NCBI GenBank assembly: GCA_029721435.1
Contig: CM056574.1
Span: forward strand, 5,201,501 to 5,265,500
From: Gymnothorax reevesii
Lineage: Eukaryota; Chordata; Actinopteri; Anguilliformes; Muraenidae
Direction of reading: 5' to 3'
Length of the DNA stretch: 64,000 bases
Shown here piece by piece: positions 10,208 to 20,092 of the stretch (position 1 is the stretch's first letter; the number at the start of each line of letters is the position of its first letter). The position numbers were made by a program, and so were the translations under genes. The notes under the pieces are model-generated. The model was given only the letters and a program-made list of their open reading frames with translations. It had not been told where the DNA came from and did not search any database.

Positions 10208-11368
10208 CTAGGACGTACCGGTTGCTAGACTCAGTGGTGGGGAATGGCCCCAGGACATCGACACCCACTCTCTCCATGGGCGCCCCCACGACGTAAACTC
10301 CAGCCCCCCAGCCGAGACCTCCGGCCAGGTCGGAAATGCGCCAGCCTCCAGCCAGTCCCTCACCTGTTGCAGAACAGCATCAGCCTCTTGCGCCTCCCGC
10401 AGCTGCTGATTTTCCCACGGCAGCCACCCTTCTGCCTCCTCTATTCCCCGCACCTCCACCACCTGTGGTTCAGGTTGGTCCCGTTCCTCCATTCTCTGAC
10501 ATGGCTTACAGTTTAGTTTGGCGCATGGGCGCCGTGATAGGGCATCAGCATTTCCATGTAGACGGCCCGCACGGTGCTCAATTGTAAAGTTGTACTCTTG
10601 TAATGTCTCTAACCACCGTGCTACTTGCCCTTCCGGGTTCTTGAACCGCAGGAGCCACGTGAGTGAGGCGTGACCAGTGCGCAGGCGGAAGGAGGTACCC
10701 TGGAGGTAGGGGCGGAAGTGACGGATGGCTAGGATGACGGCCAGCAGCTCTCGGTGTGTGACGCAGTAGTTCTTTTCAGCTCTGCTCAGAGCATGACTGT
10801 AGTAGGCGATTACACGCTCCCCGTCACCATCCGCCTGTGATAGCACTGCCCCCACGCCTGTATTGCTAGCGTCAGTGTCCACGATGAAGGGCCGGCAGAC
10901 ATCAGGGTACGCCAGCACTGGGGCCTGAGTGAGGGCTGTCTTGAGCTGTGCGAAGGGTGCCGCACACTCGTCGGTCCAGTTAAAGGCCTGGTGCTTGTCA
11001 GTGAGGCGATGGAGAGGGCTAGCTATGGAGGCCCGCACATAGCGCCGATAGTAGCTAGCCAGCCCCAGGAAGCTACGCAGCTCGCCCCCGTCCGCCGGTG
11101 TCGGCCACTCTGACACTGCAGTTGCCTTGACCGGGTCAGTCGCCACCCCTCGCTCGCTTACGAGGTGCCCCAGAAAGGCAGTCTCCCTCCAGAGAAGCTG
11201 GCACTTCCAGGGATTCAACCGTAGCCCAGCCAGTCGAATTGCAGTGAACACCTCACTTAGATTCTCAAGGGCTTGCTCAAAGTTGCTGGCGTGCACCAAG
11301 AGGTCGTCTAGGTACACGACACAGCGACTTTGAGGGAAGGTCGACAGCAATTTCCATGAGCCGTTCAA
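10208..11368 (-). pseudogene. Gypsy RT C-terminal half and RNase H
   Basis: A 386-codon frame. It contains the RT active-site motif YLDDLLVHA near its start, the RT connection (FLGLASYYRRYV), then RNase H with FIVDTDASNTGVGAVLSQ, YYSHALSRAEKNY, HRELLAV and DALSRRPC. One RNase H motif usually reading TDH is TGH here, a likely loss of a catalytic Asp. It is joined by a frameshift to the upstream RT fragment, and its last 25 or so codons run into the deletion before integrase in the wrong frame. Confidence 0.9.
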
Positions 11369-11639
11369 AGGTCGCCGGAGCGTTGCAAAGGCCGAACAGC
11401 ATTACCCGAAAATGCCACAATCCCCCCCCTATGGTGAAAGCAGTCTTAGCTTTAGCACTAGGAGCTAACCTCACTTGCCAGTATCCACTGCGGAGGTCCA
11501 GCGAGCTGAACCAACTGGACCCCGCGATGTGGTCTAGCGCTTTGTCGATGCGTGGCAGAGGATATGCGTCTTTGCGAGTAACTGCATTAAGTTGCCGATA
11601 GTGAACACAAAACCGCCACTCTCCATTTTTTTTATGCAC
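11277..11639 (-). pseudogene. Gypsy RT fingers/palm fragment
   Basis: A 120-codon frame with NGEWRFCVHYRQLNAVT, YPLPRID, SSLDLRSGYWQV and KTAFTI, the RT motifs that precede the YxDD box. It is out of frame with both neighbours: a lesion near 11,670 separates it from gag-protease and another near 11,340 separates it from the YLDD frame. Confidence 0.88.
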
Positions 11640-13248
11640 CAGTACAGCAGGTGCCGCCCACGGCTGTCTGAGGGCTCTATGACACCAGCTGCAGCCATCT
11701 CTCTCACCTTCTCCTCCGCTACCAGCCGCTTGGACAATGATAACCGATGGGGGCGCAGGCGAATAGGTGCGGCATCACCAGCGTCAATGGTGTGCTGCAC
11801 CAAATCTGTCTGCGTGCATTCCTTATCGCGCACTGCGAAAAGGTCTGCGTTATCAGTCAACAAGTGGTACAGTTGCTGGCACTGAGAAGGGGCGAGTCCA
11901 CTGCAGCTGCGTCGCCACAGCTCGCAGACGGCCTCAGTCGTCTCGGCTGAGGGTGAGGCAGGGCATGAAGAAAGAGACAGGCGGACGGTTGCAGGGCTGC
12001 TCCCGGGGCCGGCACGCGGCATAGGGGGCCAGCTAGTGGGCTGCATGGGCGCTGGTGGGCTAGCTAACAGGTCGGCGGGGGGCCGCGTGTAGGCTGTGTA
12101 GGCCCGGCGAGCTCTTCTCACCGCCCGCTTACTTTTTGCAGCTCGGTGCAATGGAACTGTGGTTTGGCCGATGGTGAGTGTAGCCTGTGCTATATCAACT
12201 GTAGCTCCCCATGATGCTAACAAGTCCAGGCCTATGATACATGCTTCCCCAGTATCTGCTAGCCAGAACTCCTGTACGGCTAGGTGGCTATCCACAGCCA
12301 CACTCACTGTCTTCTTTCCCTTCATGCCCATCCTCTGGCCGGTCACAGATTGCAGCCTGGTCACGGTCGCTTCCCAGGTGGCGTTGGGGAGTGTAGTTGG
12401 ACGAACAAGGGTGATGGTGACTCCTGTGTCAACCAGTGCATGGCAGGGTTGGCCGTCCAGTCGGCAGTCTAGGTACGGCCCACAGGCCCCACCTAGCCGG
12501 CCCACCCGCGGTGACACAGCTTGCTCATCCGCCCTAAAAAGGGCAGAAAGGGAATTTTGCTCGTCCGCCCTTACAAGGGCAGAACTGAACTTTTGCCTGT
12601 CCGCCCTTACAAGGGCAGAATGATTTTCAGCTAGATGTGCGGGTGGGGCCGGGCTAGGTTCAGGTTCGGCAGGCCGCACACAACTGGGGAGGATGGCTAC
12701 TGGGGGCTCCCTTGGCTTTGGTGCTGGCGCTGTGCAGTCCCGTGCAATATGGCCCCTCTCGTCACACCGGAGACAGCGTCGATGTTGTTGTGCCTGACTG
12801 GAGGTGTGGGCCCGCCTCACTTGCTCTTCTTCGTCTTCTGGAGCCACTTCGCGTACTTGTGGGCGTGACTCCCGGGGGCTTGTCGCCGTCACTTCCTTGA
12901 TGACGTCTTCTACTCTTTCGGCCTGTAGAAGGGCTTCATTGAGCGTCTGGGGCGTGGTCAGCATGACGTGGTGCCTCAGTTGTTCCGGGGTGAGAGCCTG
13001 CAGGAAGCTGTGCAGCGCTAGCTCGTCTTGCTCACGCGTACCGAATGTGGGGTAGCCTTGGCGGGTGTGGAAGCGCAGGTCGGCGGCTACGGCCCCCCAC
13101 TGTTCCCCCGTTTGGCGGCGGCGAAGAAGCAGCTTCTGGCGGTGTAGCCGGGTGGACTGGCGCTGCCCGTATCGCCTTTCTAACGCTTTGGTTAGCGAAG
13201 CTAGGCTAGTCTGTTCAGTTGGGTCGAGATCGAGTAGCGTTTGAAGTT
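11534..13248 (-). pseudogene. Gypsy gag 3' part, zinc knuckle and protease
   Basis: The open frame from the LINE insertion point includes the gag capsid end (LQALTPEQLRHHV), then a CCHC knuckle CLRCDERGHIARDC, a proline-rich linker with three similar repeats (LVRADxQxFSSA-type), and an aspartic protease active site HALVDTGVTITLV. It runs into the start of RT (IRLRPHRLS), then shifts frame near 11,670. The first ATG is at 12,964, but the frame is a continuation of gag, not a start. Confidence 0.88.
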
Positions 13249-13526
13249 GAGAGGGAGAGATGACTTCCTGTTTCCTGTTCGAGAAAAGTTTGGAGAGTCG
13301 GAGTGTGTATTGATTGCTTGGTTTTGGACTAATTCTGATTTTTGATTACTGATTTTTGGATTACGGACACTGGACTATCTGTTGACAACATCGGCCTGAA
13401 CACTGCCTGGACTAACGACGCTGATTTCTGGAAACGGACTGAAAGAACGGAGCCTTTCGGCTAGTTGACAAACTAGCTAGCAGGCGGCTAGGGTAAATCA
13501 GACGCTAACCTGAGGTACCTAGCAAC

Positions 13527-14226
13527 ATGGGTCCAAAGAAGGCACTGACGGCCGAGGAGGGCGATGATATTAAGAAGTCTCTGGACTTCTTGTCAGAAGA
13601 GATTTCTGTAGTCAAACTGCAGCAGAAATCCATTCTGAGCCTGGTGGAGGAGGTGAAGGCGCTCCGGATCCAGAATACCGAGAAGGACGGCGCCTGGCGC
13701 ACCTGGAGAGCCGCGTGGCGGAGCTGGAGCAGTACACCCGGATCAACGATGTGATCGTGACTGGGCTCCGGATCAAACCCTGGTCATACGCCCGGGCGGT
13801 GAACGATGACAGCACGGGGGAGCCCAGTGAGCAGGATGTCAGCTCCGTAGAGCAACAGGTGGCTGCTTTTCTCCAGTCCAAAGAAATTGAAATGGACTGT
13901 AGCAGCATCAAGGCCTGTCACCCTCTGCCCCGGAGAGACGACAGCGACAAACGAGCCAACATCATGAGATTTGTCAACAGAAAACACAAAACCGCACTGT
14001 TAAAACAAGGAAGTAAATTGAAAGGAACTAACGTATTCATTAATGAGCATCTGACCAAACAAAACGCCAATATATCGCCAGGAAAGCGCGACTGATGAAA
14101 AAACAGGGGAAAATACAGCAAACATGGACATCAAACTGCAAAGTGTTTATCAAACTCAACGGGACACCAGAGCAAGCCAAAGTTCTGGTCGTCAGAAACA
14201 TGGAGGAGCTGGTCAGGTATGAATGA
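13527..14226 (+). pseudogene. LINE ORF1 relic (RRM-like nucleic-acid chaperone)
   Basis: Reading starts MGPKKALTAEEGDDIKKSL with a coiled-coil-like stretch, shifts frame near 13,690-13,715, continues ELEQYTRINDVIVTGL (RRM-like) to NVFINEHLTKQNANI, then shifts again near 14,080. The last part continues to a stop at about 14,226. This layout matches L1/Jockey-type ORF1 proteins. It is broken by at least two frameshifts. Confidence 0.75.
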
Positions 14227-14272
14227 GCCTCATCTGGACTCTAAGGAATGATGACACACACAACACACCGAC

Positions 14273-14959
14273 ATGGCTTACTCATCTCCATCTAGAGACA
14301 ACTGGGAAATATCTCAAAGGATTGCAGATCATGGTAAACTGGAACTAAGAACATTTCAACACTCTGACCATGATCTACTGGCTCTGGACCATGATAATAT
14401 AGACCCGGACAATAATTTCTTCGCCGATATCAACAACAATTGCCGTTATTACACTGATGAACAGTACAACTACACCATTAAAATGGACAACAAGTTATCA
14501 ATAATACATTTCAATAGTAGAAGCTTGTATGCAAACTTCAATAACATAAAAGAATATTTAAGTCAATTAATAAAACCATTCAAAATAATTGCTATATCGG
14601 AAACATGGATCAATACAGCTAAAGGAATGGATTTTGACCTGGATCAATACGAACTTAACTGTATAAACCGAAGGAGAAAAAGTGGAGGAGGTGTAGCTGT
14701 GTATGTACATAAGAACTTGACTTACAAAGTAGTAGAAAATATGACAACTGTGATTGATAACTTGTTAGAATGCATGACAATTGAAATATATAATGAAAAA
14801 AGCTGTATGAAAAGTTTTTGTGCTTCTGTTTGTGGAGTGAGGCTGTGGAACAGGTTAGATGTGGAGCTCAAGCAATGTCCAAGCATGGCCCAGTTTAAAA
14901 AGCGGTATAAACACATGGTTTTCACTAGGTACAGGGAAGAGGAAGGGTGTTTTCATTAA
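14273..14959 (+). pseudogene. LINE ORF2 remnant: endonuclease start fused to C-terminus
   Basis: A 228-codon open frame. Residues up to about 180 resemble the start of an apurinic-type endonuclease (IHFNSRSLY, ISETWI, SGGGVAVYVH). After NEKS it jumps to a typical LINE C-terminal end (GVRLWNRLD, FKKRYKHMVFTRYREEE). The GDFN and SDH endonuclease motifs and the whole RT are missing, so a large internal deletion happened to keep the frame. It is non-autonomous. Confidence 0.8.
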
Positions 14960-15279
14960 TTATATTTGTATTTGTGAATCACTTTCTATTTCTATTTATG
15001 TATTCTTTGTTTCTAGTACATATGTATAGTATATGTTTAGTTACTTTATTTATTTTCTTTTTTGTAACTATGTAGTTTATTAAGTATGTATAAGAGACTT
15101 AATATTAATGAGAGGTGAAGAAGGGGTAGGACTAAATTAGCTTATGCTTCATCCTGCTCCTTTTCGGACGTGTTATTATAATGTTATTATTATGTATTAT
15201 TATTGTCTTGACTATTGTTATGTTTTCTGTTCTACACATGTCCGAAATGAAAGCATTCATTCATTCATTCATTCAAGTT

Positions 15280-15640
15280 CTGGACCTTCCAGGGCAATCG
15301 CCAGATAGGTTGCTGCCTCGCCGTCCGTCCACCCACAGCACTGGGCCGCCAGTAGCAGCTGAGCCTGGTAGGGCTCCCAGGGCGCTGCGCCGCTAAACCG
15401 GGGTAGCTTCACTCCCTTCCGTGGTTCCGGCGCCCCCTCTCTCTCAGCTGCTGCCGCCGCTGCTGCTGTAGTAGCTCGTGCGGGACGAGGTTCGCTCCTT
15501 CCCTCCGGTGCGCACAGCCCTCTTGTTTGGCTCATGCTCCCCGCGGCTCTGTCCGCTTTCGGGTGCAGCCCCGTCTTCAGTTCGCCCTCGAGGCGCGCAA
15601 TCTCGCGGCGGATTTCTTCAAATCCCACTTCTGACACCAA
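15280..15640 (-). pseudogene. Gypsy gag N-terminal fragment
   Basis: On the minus strand, gag begins after the PBS and runs VGFEEIRREIARLEGELK, an alanine-rich stretch, then KLPRFSGAAPWEPY and TYLAIALEGPEL at the LINE junction. The longest ATG frame (to 15,793) starts inside the LTR and is not the true start. Confidence 0.8.
15622..15640 (-). other. Primer binding site
   Basis: Directly after the 5' LTR on the minus strand is TTGGTGTCAGAAGTGGGAT. The TGG start is complementary to a tRNA CCA end. The tRNA identity was not determined. Confidence 0.75.
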
Positions 15641-15963
15641 TGTAGCGGTCTCGCTACTGAAGGACTGAGACTGAGGCAGGAATAGCGGTTCCTGCATCGC
15701 CCAGGGCGGGCTTCGCTTTATTTGCTGTTCGGCCCTTAAAAGGGCCGTTTCTTCAGCTCGAGCAATTACGCTCAATTTCTCCAGCTCACACATTTACAAC
15801 ACACGACATCAACATTGCTGGCAACTCAGCCCTCTTATACCCCCCACCTTGGACCCGATTGGCTCTTTCCCCCCCCCCCCCCCCCAGGTGCAGCCAATAG
15901 AAATGCTCCACTATTTTTTAAGCTTAACATAACAGGCAACACGAACTGGGGCAGATCGCCACA
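15641..15963 (-). repeat. Gypsy 5' LTR
   Basis: Partner of 8,905-9,224 with the same ends. The poly-C run near 15,870-15,886 is longer than in the other LTR. Confidence 0.93.
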
Positions 15964-15967
15964 GTAT

Positions 15968-16690
15968 GTTGTGTGTGTCTTATTTCAAACTCACGGAAAA
16001 CTTGCTGTCGACTCGCGTCCACCTTCCGCCGACGTATGTCTTGGACAAACGGCTTTATTACCACAAACTGTAAAAAAGCGCACGGCTGACCTGCGTGTTC
16101 CTTGCGTTTGGAGTGAGGGAAACTTGCTCCTTAGCCTTTCTCTGGAAATCGTAGAGTTTTTTGTGCATGATCAAAATCCATCATACGTGCTTACAGGCAG
16201 TCTGCAGGCTCAAAATTTCGCAAGAAGAACCTGCGTGGCCCATGAGTTCCTTGCGTTTTTTGCTGTAGATATGCCGTGGAATGCACGTATGGCCAGTTGT
16301 GACCGAGGCTTTATATGCGACCGAATTTGCGACCGTGCTGAGACCGTATGCGCGATTAAAGGGATCGAAATCCGACCAATGGCGAAACTTGCGCGACTTG
16401 TGGTGACGCAATTTACGACCACAAGTTGTCTATATAAACACAGGGCCACCGCTTTCTCCATCACTCACTGACACACTTTCTTCGAGTACTCACGACAAGT
16501 ACGAGTATTGCGACTGCATCATAGCTCGAGGTGTGATGGAAGAAACGATTAGGTTGCAATTGAGGTTTAGTGTAACTGCAAATAAGCGATCAAAGTAGGG
16601 AACGGCCGAGACTTGTGTGAGTGACCAAAATTTCACGATGGTCGTATCGGGGTGGTATCAGGGTCGCGGCTTGGTGTAAACAGGCCATTA
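15968..16690. repeat. Right part of the repeat that received the Gypsy
   Basis: Contains the inverted 19-mer partner (about 16,293-16,310), a CCAATGG block at about 16,376 and a TATAAA at 16,433-16,438, the same CAAT-to-TATA arrangement as in the left half. It ends at GGTGTAAACAGG (about 16,677-16,688). The 218-codon ORF from 15,815 spans LTR and repeat and is not a gene. Confidence 0.5.
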
Positions 16691-17111
16691 GAGCGAGGTT
16701 CCATGAGAGCAGCCCTCCCGGAAAACTTTCAGCTGAAAGCTATGATGTCAACATATGCTGGCAATAAAATAGGGTGAAATGGATCAGAAAACTCGAGGAT
16801 CGCATCGGAGCAACAATATAAATCAAAAAAGGAGGATAAAATTTTATCTTTGCTTTCCATTTAATCTCAAACACATAAAGTAAGGAACTTTTCCTCATTG
16901 TCTTCACTGAAAACGACATTAAAGATGTTCAATTTCTCCGTAAAATCTTAAAATAGTCTAAATGAAATATTCAATTGTTGAAATATAGTGCAATTTCAGG
17001 CATGAAACCCTCATCCTTTTAACACAGCAGCATGAAGAATAGCCTGTATCTGCAGCATTAAAAGTTAAAAATTTAACAAGTTCAAGAAAGAAAGCAAAGC
17101 AGACTTGATCT
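16691..17111. other. Unassigned AT-rich stretch
   Basis: Nothing recognisable beyond AT-rich sequence. Confidence 0.4.
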
Positions 17112-17113
17112 TA

Positions 17114-18032
17114 GGGGAAACTAGGGCAAAGTGGAACACCACCCTTCATGCTGCTCCCTATCTAAGCTCATGCACCAAGAACACTGCATGGATGCTGCAT
17201 TGTTTGTGACCGGAACCGTGGAAACCAGTCAGATATGTGTGCTTTTTACGGAAAATATTGTTTTTCAATATATTTAAACCAATAACCCAAAAAAGCATAT
17301 TATCTGAAATTATATTGTGCTTATGCTGAATTATCTCGAAAGCCATATTAATGATGGATGGGGGTAAGCTTACTTTAACATCCTAACATGCCTAACAAAT
17401 AATAGCCGACATGACAGTGTTGCATGTTGGGAGAAAGCTCTTATGGTCGGGGCAAAGTGGATTTGGCAGAGTAGAACACAAAATATCTTCATAAAATAAC
17501 GCATATCTCACGAATAAAGGTATATTCAAGTATTGCTGGAAAATCAAGAATTTGAAACTTTCAAATATTCCAATGATTCAACTGTAACCTGTCCTTAATC
17601 CCCTAATCCAGATCATGAAACTCAAGTGTTTCCGAGAGAACGACCAGGATTACTCCAGCCCGCTTAAAGGTAGCCGGCCATTCAGAACTACGAAAGTATT
17701 ATCAGGCCATAATAGTAAAACGATGTACCAGGACAGTACTGTACCAGGAAGTAAATGTTTTTGACATTGAAGACCTCGAGGGGGAAGCGTTCCATTTTGC
17801 CTCGTCCCGTGCTTCACTTTACCCTGAGGATCCAGGGCAAAGCGGAAATGTGCACATTTTTTTCAAGTTCATGCCATTTAATAAACCTGATTCTTTGAGA
17901 AACATTGTTTGTGTCATCTGTCAGTTGTAAACCATAAGGCAAGTTTATAAACCCAAGGTTTCGCTTTACTTTGCTTTAAAATCCTGTTTTGGTTGGCCAA
18001 AAATTTTTGGCCCCCTTTTCCCCGGGTTCCCC
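17114..18032. mobile_element. TA-flanked TIR element
   Basis: The left end GGGGAAACTAGGGCAAAG and the right end (minus strand GGGGAACCCGGGGAAAAG) are related inverted termini. Both sides are flanked by TA (17,112-17,113 and 18,033-18,034), the Tc1/mariner target. The phrase GGGCAAAGTGGA/GGGCAAAGCGGA recurs inside. No transposase frame is visible. Confidence 0.7.
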
Positions 18033-18034
18033 TA

Positions 18035-18780
18035 TATCTTCAAATACATTTTCAAAATGATTAAAATGTCTGGTTAGTGCATAGATTATTCATTAATTTT
18101 TACACTCAACAGATGCTTGTGAGAGAGCTAAATTTGAAATTATGCAAATCATTATGCATGTCCCTCAACAGACATTCTGAGCGCTTTCCGAAGACCGCTT
18201 TCCCAGTCTTCGCGCACTCCAGTCAAGGTTTTATTTCCATTGTGATCTGAGAGACTATGTCAAGTTATTTGTAACAGCTTACGATGGTAAAGAATTGGAG
18301 ATTCAAGGATACACACGAAAATAAATGAATTTTTATTTTGGGGAGTTTTATCTTATCTGATGACGGGACACATATCCAGCCTCACACCCGTCAGTTTGAG
18401 TAGAGTTATGTCCTGATGAGAGGCGGGTTAATCCAGGCCCAAGCAGTAAAAACCCTCCCCTGTATTCTCTCCTGATCCACCTCCGTTGCCCTATTAGTGA
18501 GGGAGTAGCAGTTGCAAGAGTTTTTTTTTTCTTTCTTTTTTTTTTGCGTTATAAAATCTAATATCTCATGATCAGAAATTCTCTCCTCGATGAAACTAAG
18601 TGCTATATTGCTGATGTGCGCTTGTGACATTTAAATCAAATTATCTATGCGCATTCAGTTCTCCTTAGTGCAGGGAACGAAGTGGTGTTGCTTTAAGGTC
18701 GGTTTTTCCACTGGGAATTTCCTGCATAGTCTACTTTCATTTTGACATTGAGAAAAATTCTCTTGAGATGATTTATACAG
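18035..18780. other. GBP 5' flanking region
   Basis: No coding sequence was recognised. A T-rich run lies at about 18,522-18,545. The putative kappaB site is annotated separately. Confidence 0.4.
18713..18722. promoter_or_regulatory. kappaB-like site upstream of GBP
   Basis: GGGAATTTCC matches a palindromic NF-kappaB consensus. It lies about 75 bp upstream of the ISRE-like element. This is sequence-only evidence. Confidence 0.45.
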
Positions 18781-18788
18781 CCTCTGCG

Positions 18789-18840
18789 TTACTTTCATTT
18801 CAATCACACAGCTGAAAGGTCTCTGTGTGAAACGGCATGG
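18789..18840 (+). promoter_or_regulatory. GBP proximal promoter with ISRE-like element
   Basis: TTACTTTCATTTC (18,789-18,801) is, on the minus strand, GAAATGAAAGTAA: two GAAA half-sites separated by one base where the ISRE consensus has two. The following segment TGTGAAACGGCAT aligns with the second GBP-like promoter at 52,806-52,818. GBP genes are classical interferon targets, so an interferon response is expected. Confidence 0.55.
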
Positions 18841-18962
18841 TCTCGCGCCCTGGATCTCTTGAGCTTTGACTTCTCACCATAGACGGCGTTTCATATTTTT
18901 GAGTGTAATAGATATATCACATGGTGTATGGTGTTGTGTTTGTAAAGTCTCCCATACTGAAG
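18841..18962 (+). other. gbp: GBP exon 1, untranslated (start approximate)
   Basis: The block ends in a consensus donor AAG|GTAAGA at 18,962. It is conserved with 52,835-52,947, where the same donor occurs. No ATG opens a frame that joins exon 2, so the exon is inferred to be non-coding. The transcription start is unknown. Confidence 0.6.
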
Positions 18963-19902
18963 GTAAGATTTCACTGTGTTATTTTGTGTTTATTTTTTTA
19001 AATTTGTCATATGTTTGTGTAATTAAAAGAAAATTCAAGAAAATAGCATTTAATTCGCATTTCTTTTGTGATACGCCAAGTACCATTATTCATGTCTCTA
19101 TCATATTGAAGTTGAGGGGATGTATTTGTATGATGTGCCAATGGTTATTATTTCATGCAGTTATGCTCCTGTCTACGAGGCTCGACTTATTTTTACAGGA
19201 AGAACAGGCTGAACGGTCATCTGTCTGCTGAGGTCCTCCTCTGGTGCACTGAGAACACAGAAAATATATTCACAATACGGATCATTCTACAGTTGAAAAT
19301 AGCATGACTGAGGTAAAGGAGGGGTCGCTGGTGTCTCCACGAGGGGGCGGGGGGGGACAGAGACCTGTGAGGTTGTTGGCTAACAAAACTACTGCGGGAG
19401 CACTTATGTAACATTCTGCATTGTGCAATACATTAAATACTGAGCATCGGACAGTTGAGATTAATTGAAATCATTTGGCGTTTAAATTTTCTTTGCAAAA
19501 ACATTGAAATATGCCAAACATCCCTTTCATAGCCTTGCTTCATTGCTTTAAAGCGACTGATTAACAATCTTACATGGAATGCAGCCTTTCCAATCAACAG
19601 CGAAGGCATTTTTGGTGCGTTATTTTGTTAAGCATAAAGCCCCTCCCTTATCCCCCACCTGGTTCTTGAGGGGAAAAGGTTCACATGGTGGTGGCATTGC
19701 TGATGTAATCTATCACCTGTCCAGTTTATAAACATATCTTGGCTGAGTCAGAGCCAATTCTGTCACTCAAGGTCCGCACTGCTGTAGCAGGTCTCATATA
19801 GTATTCCATGTCCATTTGGCAAAACAGACTTTAAAAGTGAGTTGCTGCCTACATAACCCATGTGTTTGCATGTGTTTATGGGCATGTTTCGTTTGGATAC
19901 AG

Positions 19903-20092
19903 GGACAGTTCTTGGACATGCAGAAGCCAGTGTGCCTGATTGAGAACACCAGTGATGGTGAGCTGCAGGTGAGCCAGGAAGCCCTGGACATTCTGAGCTC
20001 CATCAGGCAGCCTGTAGTGGTGGTGTCCATCGTGGGCTTGTACCGAACGGGCAAGTCTTACCTGATGAACAGGCTGGCGGGGAAGAACACTG
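19903..20092 (+). CDS. gbp: GBP coding exon 1 (G domain, P-loop)
   Basis: Acceptor GGATACAG|GG, ATG at 19,918 and donor ACTG|GTAGGT (phase 1). The start reads [10 protein letters not shown], matching the CLIEN start region of GBPs, and includes GLYRTGKS. An earlier ATG at 19,816 lies in the intron and is not used. Confidence 0.93.

Larger units (their letters stand above)
13249..15274 (+). mobile_element. Jockey-group LINE inserted in the Gypsy gag
   Basis: AAGTT occurs at 13,244-13,248 and again at 15,275-15,279. Removing the insert and one AAGTT restores an uninterrupted gag frame, so the insertion is precisely defined. The insert has a 5' untranslated stretch, a frameshifted ORF1, an ORF2 with its middle deleted, a 3' untranslated region and a CATT-repeat tail (about 15,253-15,274). 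It is oriented opposite to the Gypsy. Confidence 0.9.
8905..15963 (-). mobile_element. Ty3/Gypsy LTR retrotransposon, degenerate, carrying a LINE
   Basis: Both LTRs are present (8,905-9,224 and 15,641-15,963) with TG...CA ends and a 4-bp GTAT duplication (8,901-8,904 and 15,964-15,967). A PBS and a PPT are adjacent to the LTRs. Coding order on the minus strand is gag, zinc knuckle, protease, RT, RNase H, integrase, which is the Gypsy order. It is inactive: there are frameshifts near 11,670 and 11,340, a deletion removing the integrase zinc-binding region, and a LINE inserted in gag. The LTRs differ at roughly 17-20 of about 310 compared positions, so the insertion is not recent. Confidence 0.93.

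Noticed and set aside
3908..16690. A single 12.8-kb PIF-like element bounded by CCTGTTTACACC
   Set aside because: The shared end is only about 12 bp and no target duplication was found; independent MITE ends are just as likely.
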